Shown: piece after piece, positions 9,254-17,465 of the stretch | How positions within the stretch are numbered: position 1 is the stretch's first letter | Layout of the letters: every line of letters starts with the position of its first letter | DNA from: Pseudomonas sp. dw_358 | GTDB taxonomy: Bacteria > Pseudomonadota > Gammaproteobacteria > Pseudomonadales > Pseudomonadaceae | Assembly (NCBI RefSeq): GCF_018449655.1 | Contig: NZ_JAAVUX010000010.1 | Span: forward strand, 1-64,000 | Length of the DNA stretch: 64,000 bases | Direction of reading: 5' to 3' | Made by a program: the position numbers and the translations under genes | Notes under the pieces: model-generated | The model's database searches: none | The model's input: the letters and a program-made list of their open reading frames with translations, nothing else | Told to the model about the DNA's origin: nothing

Positions 9254-10768
9254 TCAATGCCGCGTGCGCGGCAGCGCCAGTTGCAGCAGGCGCGATTCAT
9301 CGGCCAGTTCGCGGGGGACTTCGCCGGTGATGGCGCCCTCGCTCATGACCAGAATCCGGTCGGCAATACCGATCACTTCCATCAGGTCGCTGGACACCAC
9401 GATCACCGCGATGCCGCTGGCGGCCAGGTTATGAATGATTTGGTAGATCTCGGCCTTGGCGCCGATGTCGATGCCACGGGTCGGTTCGTCAAGCAGCAAC
9501 ACTTTCATCGGCATCGACAGCCAGCGGCCGAGAATGGCCTTTTGCTGGTTACCGCCGGAGAGGTACATGATTTGCTGGTCCGGCGACGGCGTCTTGATGT
9601 TCAGGGCGCGGATCTGTTTGGCGGCGTTGGCCTTTTCCCAGTCGCCCTGGATCAGACAGCCGAGCGAGACGTGCTGGTCCCGGGCGCCGATGTTGATGTT
9701 CTCGGCGACGCTGGCCAGCGGCACGATGCCCTCTTTCTTGCGGTCTTCGGGGCACAACAGGACGCCGGCGGCGATGGCGTCGCGGGGCGACTTGAGTTGC
9801 AACTGGCGGCCGTCCAGGCGCAAGGTGCCAGCCTTGATCGGCGCCAGCCCGGAAAGCAGGCGGAACAGTTCGGTGCGCCCGGCCCCCACCAGGCCGAAGA
9901 AGCCCAGCACCTCGCCCTTGCTCACCGAAAAGCTCACCGGTTCTTGCAGGCCGTGGCCGAGCAGGCCGTTGACGCTCAAGGCCTCGCCCTGGTGCTCGCA
10001 GGCGCGGTAGTTGTAGATGTCCTCGATGTCGCGGCCGACCATGCAGGTCACCAGTTGGTCGTGAGTCAACTGCGCCATGTCGTCGAAGGTGCGTACGAAA
10101 CGGCCATCCTTGAACACCGTGACGGCGTTGCAGATGCGGAAGATTTCTTCCATGCGGTGGGACACGTAGATGATCACCCGGCCTTCGTCCCGCAGCCGGG
10201 CGATGATCGCCATCAGGCGCTCGATTTCCCGCGCCGAGAGGCTGCTGGTGGGTTCGTCGAAGGCGATGACATGGGCGTTGCGGGACATGGCCTTGGCGAT
10301 TTCCACCAGTTGTCGCTGGCCGAGGGACAGGTTGCCCAGGCGCATGTCCGGGTCGATCTCGTCGGCCAGCCCCTTGAGCAATTCACGGCCACGTCGGGAC
10401 ATGGCCCGGCGGTTGACCAGCCCGTAGCGCGAGGGCATGTGACCCAGCAGCAGGTTTTCGGCCACGGTCATTTCCGGGACCAGGTGCAGCTCCTGGTGGA
10501 TGACTGCAATGCCGCTGGCGATGCTCTCGGCCGCCGAGCGGAAGCTCAGCGCCTCGTCACCCAGTTGCAGGTGCCCGGCGCTGGGCTGATAGGCGCCGCC
10601 GAGGATTTTCAGCAAAGTGGACTTGCCGGCGCCGTTCTCGCCCATCAGCGCGTGAACGGTGCCGGGCTGGGCGACGAAGCTGATGTCCGACAGGGCGCGC
10701 ACGCCAGGGAAGTTCTTGCCGATGGCGTTGAAACGCAGGCTCTGGCCGGCGTGGGGTTGCTGATCCAT
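9254..10768 (-). CDS. araG: L-arabinose ABC transporter, ATP-binding protein AraG
   Basis: A 504-residue duplicated ABC ATPase, the same length as E. coli AraG and very similar along its whole length (HALMGENGAGKSTLLKIL, YVSHRMEEIF, LSGGNQQKAILGRWL, LDEPTRGIDIGAKAEIY). The N-terminal half has a normal P-loop. In the C-terminal half the P-loop position reads GLVGAGRTE, the degenerate form usual for sugar importers of this class. It powers arabinose uptake with AraH. It is separated from araF upstream by a 119-bp spacer containing a large REPIN-like hairpin. Confidence 0.95.
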   Translation of the reverse strand: MDQQPHAGQSLRFNAIGKNFPGVRALSDISFVAQPGTVHALMGENGAGKSTLLKILGGAYQPSAGHLQLGDEALSFRSAAESIASGIAVIHQELHLVPEMTVAENLLLGHMPSRYGLVNRRAMSRRGRELLKGLADEIDPDMRLGNLSLGQRQLVEIAKAMSRNAHVIAFDEPTSSLSAREIERLMAIIARLRDEGRVIIYVSHRMEEIFRICNAVTVFKDGRFVRTFDDMAQLTHDQLVTCMVGRDIEDIYNYRACEHQGEALSVNGLLGHGLQEPVSFSVSKGEVLGFFGLVGAGRTELFRLLSGLAPIKAGTLRLDGRQLQLKSPRDAIAAGVLLCPEDRKKEGIVPLASVAENINIGARDQHVSLGCLIQGDWEKANAAKQIRALNIKTPSPDQQIMYLSGGNQQKAILGRWLSMPMKVLLLDEPTRGIDIGAKAEIYQIIHNLAASGIAVIVVSSDLMEVIGIADRILVMSEGAITGEVPRELADESRLLQLALPRTRH

Positions 10769-10810
10769 GATGGATGTTCCTGTAGAGAACCGCGATATCG
10801 AGTGGGACGG

Positions 10811-10876
10811 TTCCCGAGCTGCGCTCGGTCCTGCAGGCCTGATGTCGCACCTGCAGGACCGAGCACAGCTCGGGAA
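10811..10876. repeat. REPIN-like hairpin between araF and araG
   Basis: Two 27-base arms (10811-10837 and 10850-10876) are inverted copies with a single mismatch, separated by a 12-base loop. Each arm is itself an imperfect palindrome (CCGAGC-TGC-GCTCGG), the structure of paired REP sequences in pseudomonads. In the transcript it would form a long stem inside the operon, just after the binding-protein gene. That could stabilise araF mRNA or damp araGH expression. Confidence 0.85.
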
Positions 10877-10887
10877 TGGGGATCAAC

Positions 10888-11889
10888 TCAATTCCACAGA
10901 CCGATCTTGGTCAGCTCGTCCTTGAAATTCTTGCGGGTGATCAAGGTCACCGTGTCCATGGCCGTGTATTTCGGCGGCTCGACCCCCTTGGTCACCCACT
11001 CGTAGACATAGACCGCCGTCTTCTCGCCCTCGATGTGCGGGCTGGGCAACATCGACCCGAAGAAACCACTGTCGGCCTTCTGCAATTCGCCCTTGGCGTC
11101 GGTGCCATTGATACCGATGCCGATCACGTTGGCGGCGGCAAACCCGGCGCTTTCGGTCGCGCGCACGCCGCCCAGCACGGTGTTGTCGTTCATGCCGCCG
11201 ATGATCAGGTTCTTCGCGCCGCTGGGCAGCTTGACCAGCGCCGAGTTGGTGGCGTCCATGCTGCCGGGCACGTCGAGGGTTTTCTGGGCGGCGAAGAGGA
11301 TATGGTCCTGGGGCAGACCGGCTTTCTTCAACGCGTCCACCGAGCCGTCGGTGCGTTTCTTGCCGGTGTCCAGCTCGTTGTAGGTGTTGATCACCGCGTA
11401 GGTGTCTTTCCAGTCCCAGTTGCGGTGCTTGGCCTCATCGGCCATGGCCGCGCCTTGTTTCTGGCCCACTTCGAAGGCCGCCATGCCCAGGTAGGGGACG
11501 TCCTCCATGAAGGCGCCATTGGCGTCGACGAAACGGTCATCCACGGCCATCACTTTCATGTCGTTGAGCTTGGCCTTGGCGACGATGGCCGGGCCGAGGG
11601 AGACATCCGGGGGGCAGATGACGAAGCCTTTGACGCCGTTGGCGGCGAGACTGTCGATCGCAGAGAGGGTTTTTTCACCGTCAGGGACGGCGATCTTGAT
11701 GACGGTGAAGCCGTGTTCCTTGCCCGCTTTTTCCGCGAAGGCCCACTCCGTCTGGAACCAGGGTTCTTCGGGTTGCTTGACCAGGAAACCGATTTTCACC
11801 TGTTCGGCCAACGCCTGGGTGGCAAAACCCAGCACGCCTGCGGTTACAGCGGCACAGCACAGGGAACGAATCCCGAGACGACTCAACAT
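10888..11889 (-). CDS. araF: L-arabinose-binding periplasmic protein AraF
   Basis: A 333-residue periplasmic binding protein with a signal peptide of about 28 residues (ending ALA before EQVKIG). The mature N-terminus VKIGFLVKQPEEPWFQTEW and later GGMNDNTVLGGVRATE are characteristic of AraF, slightly longer than the E. coli protein (329 residues). It delivers L-arabinose to AraGH. The spacer to the upstream lactonase gene (93 bp) holds an AT-rich TTATCA direct repeat that could be a second control site, so araF may have its own promoter as well as operon read-through. Confidence 0.94.
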   Translation of the reverse strand: MLSRLGIRSLCCAAVTAGVLGFATQALAEQVKIGFLVKQPEEPWFQTEWAFAEKAGKEHGFTVIKIAVPDGEKTLSAIDSLAANGVKGFVICPPDVSLGPAIVAKAKLNDMKVMAVDDRFVDANGAFMEDVPYLGMAAFEVGQKQGAAMADEAKHRNWDWKDTYAVINTYNELDTGKKRTDGSVDALKKAGLPQDHILFAAQKTLDVPGSMDATNSALVKLPSGAKNLIIGGMNDNTVLGGVRATESAGFAAANVIGIGINGTDAKGELQKADSGFFGSMLPSPHIEGEKTAVYVYEWVTKGVEPPKYTAMDTVTLITRKNFKDELTKIGLWN

Positions 11890-11946
11890 AGCTGACTCCT
11901 TATTTTTATTGATGAGCTACAGCGTCCAGCTTTTGCATTTACAGTC

Positions 11947-11960
11947 TTATCATATTATCA
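11947..11960. promoter_or_regulatory. TTATCA direct repeat upstream of araF (possible regulatory site)
   Basis: TTATCA occurs twice, separated by TA, in an AT-rich patch 58 bp before the araF start. The inner ATCATAT is shared with the palindromic site upstream of the GntR gene at 13631-13645, which suggests the same regulator could touch both. This is pattern matching only. Confidence 0.25.
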
Positions 11961-11982
11961 ATACAGCGAATGTAACTTAGTG

Positions 11983-12861
11983 TCACCCGGCAAAGCGTCG
12001 ACCCGGCGCGCCACTGACGCCGACCCGAGCATTGAGTACGGCACCATCCCAGCGTCCGCTGGCATCACCGGGCGCGGCGCTGGTGACGTACAGAATGTCC
12101 AGTGCCGGGCCGCCAAAGGCGCAACTGGTCGGATGACTGACCGGCAGCTCGATGACCCGATCGACGCAGCCGTCCGGCGCCAGGCGCAGCAGACAATGCC
12201 CGCCCCAGCGGGCGTTCCAGAGAAAGCCTTGATCGTCCATGGCCGAGCCATCGGGATCGCCACGCGGGTGTACGTCAGCCCACACCTGGCGCGCACCCAA
12301 CTCGCCGTCGGCGTCGATGGGGTAACGGTAGATCACCCCGTCCAGGCTGTCGGCGCTCAGCAGTGCGGCGTTGTCGGCGGTCCACTGCAGGGTGTTGACG
12401 ATGCCCAGGCCGGCCAGCAGTTGCCGACTGCTGCCGTCGGCCTCGACGCGAAACAGTCCACCCGAGCGGCGCTCCAGCGGCAAGTCACCGCCCTGCGCAT
12501 CGAGGTTGTTCTGCATCGTGCCCAGCCACAGCCGGCCCTGCTCGTCACAGCGCGCATCGTTGGCGCGGTTGCCGGAGACCGGGTCCGGAGTGGCCAGTCG
12601 GTGCAGGGCCGGGCGATAGCGGGGGGAGTTCAGCGACAGGCGGTACACGCCGCTGGCCAAGGTGACCAGGGCATCGCCGTGCTCGCAAGGGATGATAGCC
12701 GACACAGGCTCGTCGAGCTGCCATTGGCGCAGGCCCGAGGCATCCAGGCACCAGGCCTGGAAGCCGGCAATATCGACCCAGTACAGGGCCTGGTCGCGCG
12801 CGTCCCAGTGGGGGCCTTCGCCAAGGCGAAAACGGTGGGGTGTCAGGGGTTGCCAGTCCAT
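11983..12861 (-). CDS. SMP-30/gluconolactonase family protein, probable L-arabinonolactonase
   Basis: A 292-residue cytosolic six-bladed beta-propeller of the SMP-30/Gluconolactonase/LRE family. Conserved metal-site motifs are visible: Glu in LGEGPHWD (residues 13-20), Asn in GNRANDARCD, and Asp in GDPDGSAMDD. These enzymes open aldonolactones. Placement between the GntR gene and araFGH points to L-arabino-1,4-lactone as substrate, the second step of the oxidative arabinose pathway. The dehydratase and later enzymes of that pathway are not in this window. Galactonolactone is a possible alternative or additional substrate. Confidence 0.85.
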   Translation of the reverse strand: MDWQPLTPHRFRLGEGPHWDARDQALYWVDIAGFQAWCLDASGLRQWQLDEPVSAIIPCEHGDALVTLASGVYRLSLNSPRYRPALHRLATPDPVSGNRANDARCDEQGRLWLGTMQNNLDAQGGDLPLERRSGGLFRVEADGSSRQLLAGLGIVNTLQWTADNAALLSADSLDGVIYRYPIDADGELGARQVWADVHPRGDPDGSAMDDQGFLWNARWGGHCLLRLAPDGCVDRVIELPVSHPTSCAFGGPALDILYVTSAAPGDASGRWDGAVLNARVGVSGAPGRRFAG

Positions 12862-12902
12862 GGAGCGGTCTCTTTGTTGTTATTGTGGTGATGCGGTGTG
12901 GC

Positions 12903-13592
12903 TTATTTGTAATGATCACCGATGGTGATGGCTGCGCGTTCGATCAAACTCATGCAGGCCCACACCCCTCGCGCCGGGTCACGACTGGCGATGGCTTTGG
13001 CCAGCTCGTGGTGCAGCGGCAAGGTCTTGCCCAGTTCGTCCGGCACCGCCGACGACACCTCGAAAGAGATCGCCAGCAAGGCACCGAGCGCCGGCAGCAT
13101 CTGCTCGATGAACTGGTTGTGGCTGGCGGCCAGCACCGCTTCGTGAAACTGCTGGTCCGCGTGGTTGTACGTATCCTTGTCGTCCATCGAGGCCGCCAAG
13201 CGCTCGTAGGCCTGCTCGATCGCCAGAATCTGCGCCGGGGTTGCCCGCTCGCAGGCCCAGCGCACGGCCATCGGCTCGATGGCTCGACGCAGGTCCAGCA
13301 GGTCCATCACAAAATTCTCCGGCAGGCCCTTGTCCGCCAGCCAGCCCACCACTTGGGGGTCGAACAGATTCCAACCCCGAATGGGCAGGACCCGCGTCCC
13401 GACCTTCGGGCCTACTTCCACCATGCCTTTGGCCACCAGCGTCTTGATCGCTTCGCGGACCACGGTACGGCTCACACCAAACTCTTCACACAGCTGCGCT
13501 TCGATTTTCAAGGTCTGCCCCGGCAGCACCGCGCCAGAGGCAATCCAGCCGCCCAGCCGATCGACGGTGGCGGCATGCACACTGTTGGACAT
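12903..13592 (-). CDS. GntR-family regulator, FadR subfamily, of the arabinose locus
   Basis: A 229-residue repressor-type protein. Residues 1-75 form the winged helix (EEFGVSRTVVREAIKTLVAKGMVEVGPKVGTRV), and the remaining all-helical part is an FCD ligand domain with the usual metal-binding His and Asp pattern (DQQFHEAVLAASHN). It is the first gene of the minus-strand run into the lactonase and araFGH and diverges from galM, so it probably controls both and itself. A palindromic site is present in the shared intergenic region. The ligand is likely a sugar acid or lactone of the pathway (inference). Confidence 0.88.
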   Translation of the reverse strand: MSNSVHAATVDRLGGWIASGAVLPGQTLKIEAQLCEEFGVSRTVVREAIKTLVAKGMVEVGPKVGTRVLPIRGWNLFDPQVVGWLADKGLPENFVMDLLDLRRAIEPMAVRWACERATPAQILAIEQAYERLAASMDDKDTYNHADQQFHEAVLAASHNQFIEQMLPALGALLAISFEVSSAVPDELGKTLPLHHELAKAIASRDPARGVWACMSLIERAAITIGDHYK

Positions 13593-13630
13593 TCACATCA
13601 CTCCACGGCAAGCCGATCCTGCGCTACGCT

Positions 13631-13645
13631 AATCATCATATGATT
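13631..13645. promoter_or_regulatory. Candidate operator for the FadR-type regulator
   Basis: AATCAT and its inverted copy ATGATT flank a CAT spacer; nested within is the 10-bp perfect palindrome ATCATATGAT. It lies 39 bp upstream of the regulator ATG in the 253-bp divergent region shared with galM. Short palindromes of this spacing are typical FadR-subfamily targets. The rest of the region, including the AT-rich patch at about 13695-13725, probably holds the galM promoter. Confidence 0.45.
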
Positions 13646-13845
13646 GGCCGATAGCTGACAGCAAGACCCCACTCAACAGGGCGCCGTAGAAAAACCGTTA
13701 AATAGTATTACCATTTATTTTATGCGCCGTCGAATTTCGGCTATAAATCCTGTTCAGCGGCAATTTGTCGCCCAATAGTCTGACGACTTGCCGCAGAGCC
13801 CGTTCCACCCGCCGTGCAAAAACAACAACAAGGAAAACACCGCTC

Positions 13846-14988
13846 ATGACTCATTTGCTCAATGCCCTTGGACTTTCCCTCATGATCAGTACCCTCACCG
13901 CCCAGGCCGCGGGCCTGACCACCGAAACCAGCGAGTTCGGCAAGCTGGCCGACGGCACCGCCATCGAGAAGATCACCCTGACCAACAGCCACGGCATGCA
14001 GGCCAGCATCCTCACCTGGGGCGGCGTGCTGCAATCGCTGCAAGTGCCTGACAAGCACGGCAAAACCGCCGACGTGGTGCTGGGCTTCGATGACATCCAG
14101 GGCTACCGCGACAACCCCACCGTGTACTTCGGCGCCACCATCGGTCGCTTCGGCAACCGCCTCGCCGATGGCAAGTTCACCCTCGACGGCAAGACCTACC
14201 AGGTGCCGCAGAACGACAAGAGCAATGCCCTGCACGGCGGCACGCAAGGTTTCGACAAGCACGTCTGGAAAGCGGGGCCGGTGAAAAGCAAGGGTTGGGT
14301 CGGGGTCAAGCTGACCTATGTCTCGGTCGATGGCGAGATGGGCTTCCCCGGCACCTTGAAAACCGAGGTGACCTACAGCCTCAATGACCAGGACGAACTG
14401 CGCATCCAGTATCACGCCGTCACCGACAAGCCTACGGTGCTGAACCTGACCAACCACAGCTACTTCAACCTGGCCGGCGCCGGCAGCGGCGATGTGCTGC
14501 AACAGGTAGCCACCCTGCACGCGGCCCACTACACGCCAGTGACCGGCAAGCTGATCCCTACCGGCGAGCTGGCTCCGGTGGCCGGCACACCGATGGACTT
14601 TCTCAAGCCCACGGCCATTGGCAAAAACATCAAGGCCGACCATCCCCAGCTCAAGTTCGCTGAACCCAAACAGGGCGGCTTTGACTTCAACTGGGCACTG
14701 GACACCGGCGGCGACGTGAAGAAAGTCGCCGCCGAAGTCAGCGACCCGCAATCGGGCCGGCGTCTGAAGCTCTACACCACCGAACCTGGGGTGCAGTTCT
14801 ACACCAGCAACTTCCTGGACGGCAGCATCCACGGCAAGGGCGGCAAGGTCTACCCGCACTGGGGTGGCTTCACCCTGGAGACCCAGCACTTCCCGGACGC
14901 ACCGAACCAACCGAACTTCGCCAGCACCCGTCTTGATCCGGGCAAGGCGTATACGCAGACGACGGTGTTGAAGTTCAGCGCGCAATAA
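13846..14988 (+). CDS. galM: Aldose 1-epimerase (mutarotase), exported
   Basis: A 380-residue galactose mutarotase-type enzyme that interconverts alpha and beta anomers of aldoses. The start at 13846 gives a signal peptide of about 21 residues (ending AQA), so it acts in the periplasm. Family landmarks are GRFGNRLADGKF, NALHGGTQGFDKHVW (catalytic His), VLNLTNHSYFNLAG (second His), and GVQFYTSNFLDGS with the catalytic Glu near THE-type ETQHFPDAPN at the C-terminus. It diverges from the GntR-lactonase-araFGH operon, which suggests that it supplies the anomer preferred by AraF or the dehydrogenase. Tandem hairpins follow its stop. Confidence 0.92.
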   Translation: MTHLLNALGLSLMISTLTAQAAGLTTETSEFGKLADGTAIEKITLTNSHGMQASILTWGGVLQSLQVPDKHGKTADVVLGFDDIQGYRDNPTVYFGATIGRFGNRLADGKFTLDGKTYQVPQNDKSNALHGGTQGFDKHVWKAGPVKSKGWVGVKLTYVSVDGEMGFPGTLKTEVTYSLNDQDELRIQYHAVTDKPTVLNLTNHSYFNLAGAGSGDVLQQVATLHAAHYTPVTGKLIPTGELAPVAGTPMDFLKPTAIGKNIKADHPQLKFAEPKQGGFDFNWALDTGGDVKKVAAEVSDPQSGRRLKLYTTEPGVQFYTSNFLDGSIHGKGGKVYPHWGGFTLETQHFPDAPNQPNFASTRLDPGKAYTQTTVLKFSAQ

Positions 14989-14998
14989 TCAAGGCTCG

Positions 14999-15021
14999 AG
15001 GCGCGGAACACGACCGCGCCT
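14999..15021. terminator. First hairpin after galM
   Basis: AGGCGCGG (14999-15006) and CCGCGCCT (15014-15021) form a perfect 8-bp stem with a 7-base loop, beginning 11 bp after the galM stop. It is not followed by T residues. It may act with the next hairpin to protect or end the transcript. Confidence 0.45.
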
Positions 15022-15024
15022 GAT

Positions 15025-15064
15025 GCTGGCGCGCATGCAGGCCTCTTCGCGCGCCAGCTTGTTG
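15025..15064 (+). terminator. Probable rho-independent terminator of galM
   Basis: GCTGGCGCGC (15025-15034) and GCGCGCCAGC (15049-15058) form a perfect 10-bp stem with a 14-base loop, followed immediately by TTGTTG. This is the best terminator-like structure in the window and lies about 35 bp past the galM stop. Confidence 0.6.
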
Positions 15065-15077
15065 TGCTGACTCTGCA

Positions 15078-15155
15078 AGGCCGGGCTTGCTCGGGAATCA
15101 AGGCACGCGGTGCGTCAGGTGCAGCGCAGACTCTTGTTCCCGAGCAAGCTCGGCC
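15078..15155. repeat. REPIN-like inverted repeat pair
   Basis: Arms at 15078-15096 and 15137-15155 are inverted copies with one mismatch, each carrying the core GAGCAAGC or its complement next to TTCCCG/CGGGAA. Each arm is a REP-like imperfect palindrome, and a 40-base spacer separates them. The sequence relates it to the araF-araG hairpin (shared TTCCCGAGC..GCTCGG). The 300-bp gap between galM and the LysR gene is thus filled by three stem-loops and then the LysR promoter region. Confidence 0.8.
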
Positions 15156-15288
15156 CTGTCGACTGGCGACCTGACGCCGCTGCAGCACATTCACGCTGCA
15201 GCGGCTTTTTCTTGCCTGCTCGTCCCCGCTATGCAAACCCGCGTCGCCTCTCTACTCTGCGGGTTTCCCCTCATACGAGCCCACCACC

Positions 15289-16179
15289 ATGATGGACAGC
15301 CTCAGCGGCATCACCGCCTTCGTCCATGTGGCCGAAACCCGAAGTTTCACTGAAGCCGGGCGCCTGCTGGAGATCTCTTCCTCGGCGGTGGGCAAGAGTG
15401 TCGCGCGCATGGAAGAGCGGCTGGGGGTGCGCTTGTTTCATCGCAGTACCCGCAGCGTGACCCTGACCACCGAAGGCGAGCTGTTCCTGCAGCGCTGCAA
15501 GCGCATTCTCGGTGAAGTGAAGGCCGCCCAGACGGAATTGCTGGAGCTGTCCGGAACGCCGCGGGGCAAAGTACGCATCAGCGTGCCGATCCAGAACGTG
15601 ATGATCATGCCGGTGCTGGCCGGCTTCATGCGCGCGTACCCGGACATCGAGCTGGAAGTGGACATGTCCGACCGGATGGTCGATGTGATCGAGGAGGGTT
15701 TTGATGCGGTGATCCGCACCGGGGCGCCGCAGGATTCTCGGCTGATGGCGCGCCAACTGGGGGGTTATCGGTTGCAGGTGGTGGCAGCGCCCGCGTACCT
15801 GCAGCGCTGTGGCGTGCCCCTGCACCCGGACGACCTGAGCCGGCACGTGTGCCTGCTGCACAAGTTTCCGGCCACCGGAATGATCGAGCGCTGGCCGCTG
15901 CGGGTGGGTGATACCCACATCGAGCCACAGCTGGCGCGGGCCTTGACCTGCACCACCATGGACCCGCTGACCTACCTGGCCATCGACGGCATGGGGATCG
16001 CCTGCCTGCCGGACTTTTCCATCCGCCAGCCGCTGGCCGACGGCCGGCTTGAGGTGCTGCTGGCCGACTATACCGACCATGAGGGCAGCCTGTGGATGCT
16101 CTGGCCGGCCTCGAAGCAGACGGCCCCGAGGCTGCGGGTGCTGATCGACTTCTTCAAGGATCACATTCTGAGCGCCTGA
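15289..16179 (+). CDS. LysR-family transcriptional regulator
   Basis: A 296-residue LTTR. The N-terminal winged helix spans about residues 5-65 (SFTEAGRLLEISSSAVGKSVARMEERLG is split by the recognition helix SSSAVGKSVARME), and the rest is the LysR_substrate effector domain, starting near PRGKVRISVPIQNVMIMPVL. No divergent partner is adjacent; galM upstream points the same way and is insulated by terminator-like hairpins. The next gene downstream is a Gfo/Idh/MocA protein 168 bp away, which may or may not be a target. ATG 15292 is an equally likely start. Confidence 0.9.
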   Translation: MMDSLSGITAFVHVAETRSFTEAGRLLEISSSAVGKSVARMEERLGVRLFHRSTRSVTLTTEGELFLQRCKRILGEVKAAQTELLELSGTPRGKVRISVPIQNVMIMPVLAGFMRAYPDIELEVDMSDRMVDVIEEGFDAVIRTGAPQDSRLMARQLGGYRLQVVAAPAYLQRCGVPLHPDDLSRHVCLLHKFPATGMIERWPLRVGDTHIEPQLARALTCTTMDPLTYLAIDGMGIACLPDFSIRQPLADGRLEVLLADYTDHEGSLWMLWPASKQTAPRLRVLIDFFKDHILSA

Positions 16180-16347
16180 CTTCACAGGCAGGTGCTCAGC
16201 GCTGCAGCACCTGGCCGACAGGCGCACGGGCGATGCCGGGATTAGTGCCGTTTCTGTCCAGAGTGTTCCGCCTCCCAAGCCGTTTTTCCCGGGCGGGTGG
16301 CGCCCTAGAGTGCACCTCGCCCATCCCATTCAGCGAGGACCTCCCCC

Positions 16348-17442
16348 ATGCCAGCCCATCCCAACCCCATTCGCGTCGGTATCGTCGGTGTCGGCAACTG
16401 GGCCCGCCACGGCCACCTGCGGGTGCTCAACCTGTTGCCGCAGTACCGGCTGCAAGCGGTGTACAGCGAAAACCGCGAACGGGCCCAGGCCGCCGCCGCT
16501 CAATACCAGATCGCCGAGGTAGCCGATTCCCTCGATGCGCTGGTCAACAACCCCGACGTGGATCTGGTGGTGGTGGCCAATACCGCGCCCCAGCATGAAC
16601 AGACCGTGCGCGCTGCCATAGGGGCCGGCAAGGACGTCTATTGCGAATGGCCGCTGACCACCACCACGGCCGACTCGGCCAAGCTGCTGCGCCTGGCGAA
16701 CGCAGCCGGCGTGCGCCATATCGTCGGCCTGCAACGCCGCCACGCGCCGCACAACCGCTACCTGCAAGACCTGCTGCGCGAAGGCTACGTGGGCAACCTG
16801 CGTTCGGCCCGCCTCCACGTAAGCATGAATGACTTCCAGGCCATGCGTTCCCAGGCGCTACGCTGGACCGCCGCCGAAGAAAATTTTTCCAGCGTGATCG
16901 CCATCTACGCCGGGCACTTTCTCGACATGCTCTTTACGGCCACCGGCTGGCCTGTCAGCGTCTCGGGCCTGATGGTCAGCCAGTTTCCCCAGGTGACCCT
17001 CAAGGAAACCGGCGAATTGCTGGCCAGTACAGCGCCCGATCAACTGGTGCTCAGCGGCCTGCTGGCAGACGGTGCGGTGGTGTCCGCGCACATAGAAGGC
17101 GGCAAGCGCAATGGCTCGGGCGTGCAGATCGACCTCACCGGCGACCAGGGTGACCTTCGGATCAGCAACACCTCGGCCTTTGGCGAGGAGGGCGATGACT
17201 ATGAGATCCAGGGCGCCCACGGCGACAACCTGCCGTTGCAACCCTTGCCGGTACCCGCGTCGTATCAGCGCCTGCCCGCCTCCACCCTGCCCTCCGCGGT
17301 GCTGGAACTGGCCGAGCTTTACTACGCCTACGCCGAGGACCGGGCCGAAGGCACACGAGTCGCTGCCACGTTCGAGGAGGCCTTGCGCCTGCACGGGTTG
17401 CTGGACGCTGCAAAAACGGACGGACAGACCCTTCTCGACTGA
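16348..17442 (+). CDS. Gfo/Idh/MocA-family protein with EKP motif changed to EWP
   Basis: A 364-residue protein with an N-terminal NAD(P)-binding Rossmann fold (RVGIVGVGNWARHG, residues 9-22) and a C-terminal GFO_IDH_MocA_C-like domain. Active members of the family carry Glu-Lys-Pro, with the Lys catalytic; here residues 100-102 read Glu-Trp-Pro (YCEWPLTTTT). The same change is known from Gal80-type proteins that bind dinucleotide but act as sensors. It may therefore be an altered enzyme or a non-catalytic binding protein. SD-like AGGACC precedes the ATG. It converges with an EamA transporter gene 23 bp away. Confidence 0.85.
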   Translation: MPAHPNPIRVGIVGVGNWARHGHLRVLNLLPQYRLQAVYSENRERAQAAAAQYQIAEVADSLDALVNNPDVDLVVVANTAPQHEQTVRAAIGAGKDVYCEWPLTTTTADSAKLLRLANAAGVRHIVGLQRRHAPHNRYLQDLLREGYVGNLRSARLHVSMNDFQAMRSQALRWTAAEENFSSVIAIYAGHFLDMLFTATGWPVSVSGLMVSQFPQVTLKETGELLASTAPDQLVLSGLLADGAVVSAHIEGGKRNGSGVQIDLTGDQGDLRISNTSAFGEEGDDYEIQGAHGDNLPLQPLPVPASYQRLPASTLPSAVLELAELYYAYAEDRAEGTRVAATFEEALRLHGLLDAAKTDGQTLLD

Positions 17443-17465
17443 TACGCCGCGACTACGGGCGCCAA

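Noticed and set aside
9227..11005. Plus-strand frame of 592 residues opposite araG
   Set aside because: AraG on the minus strand matches its family over its full length; the antisense frame has biased composition and spans an operon spacer.
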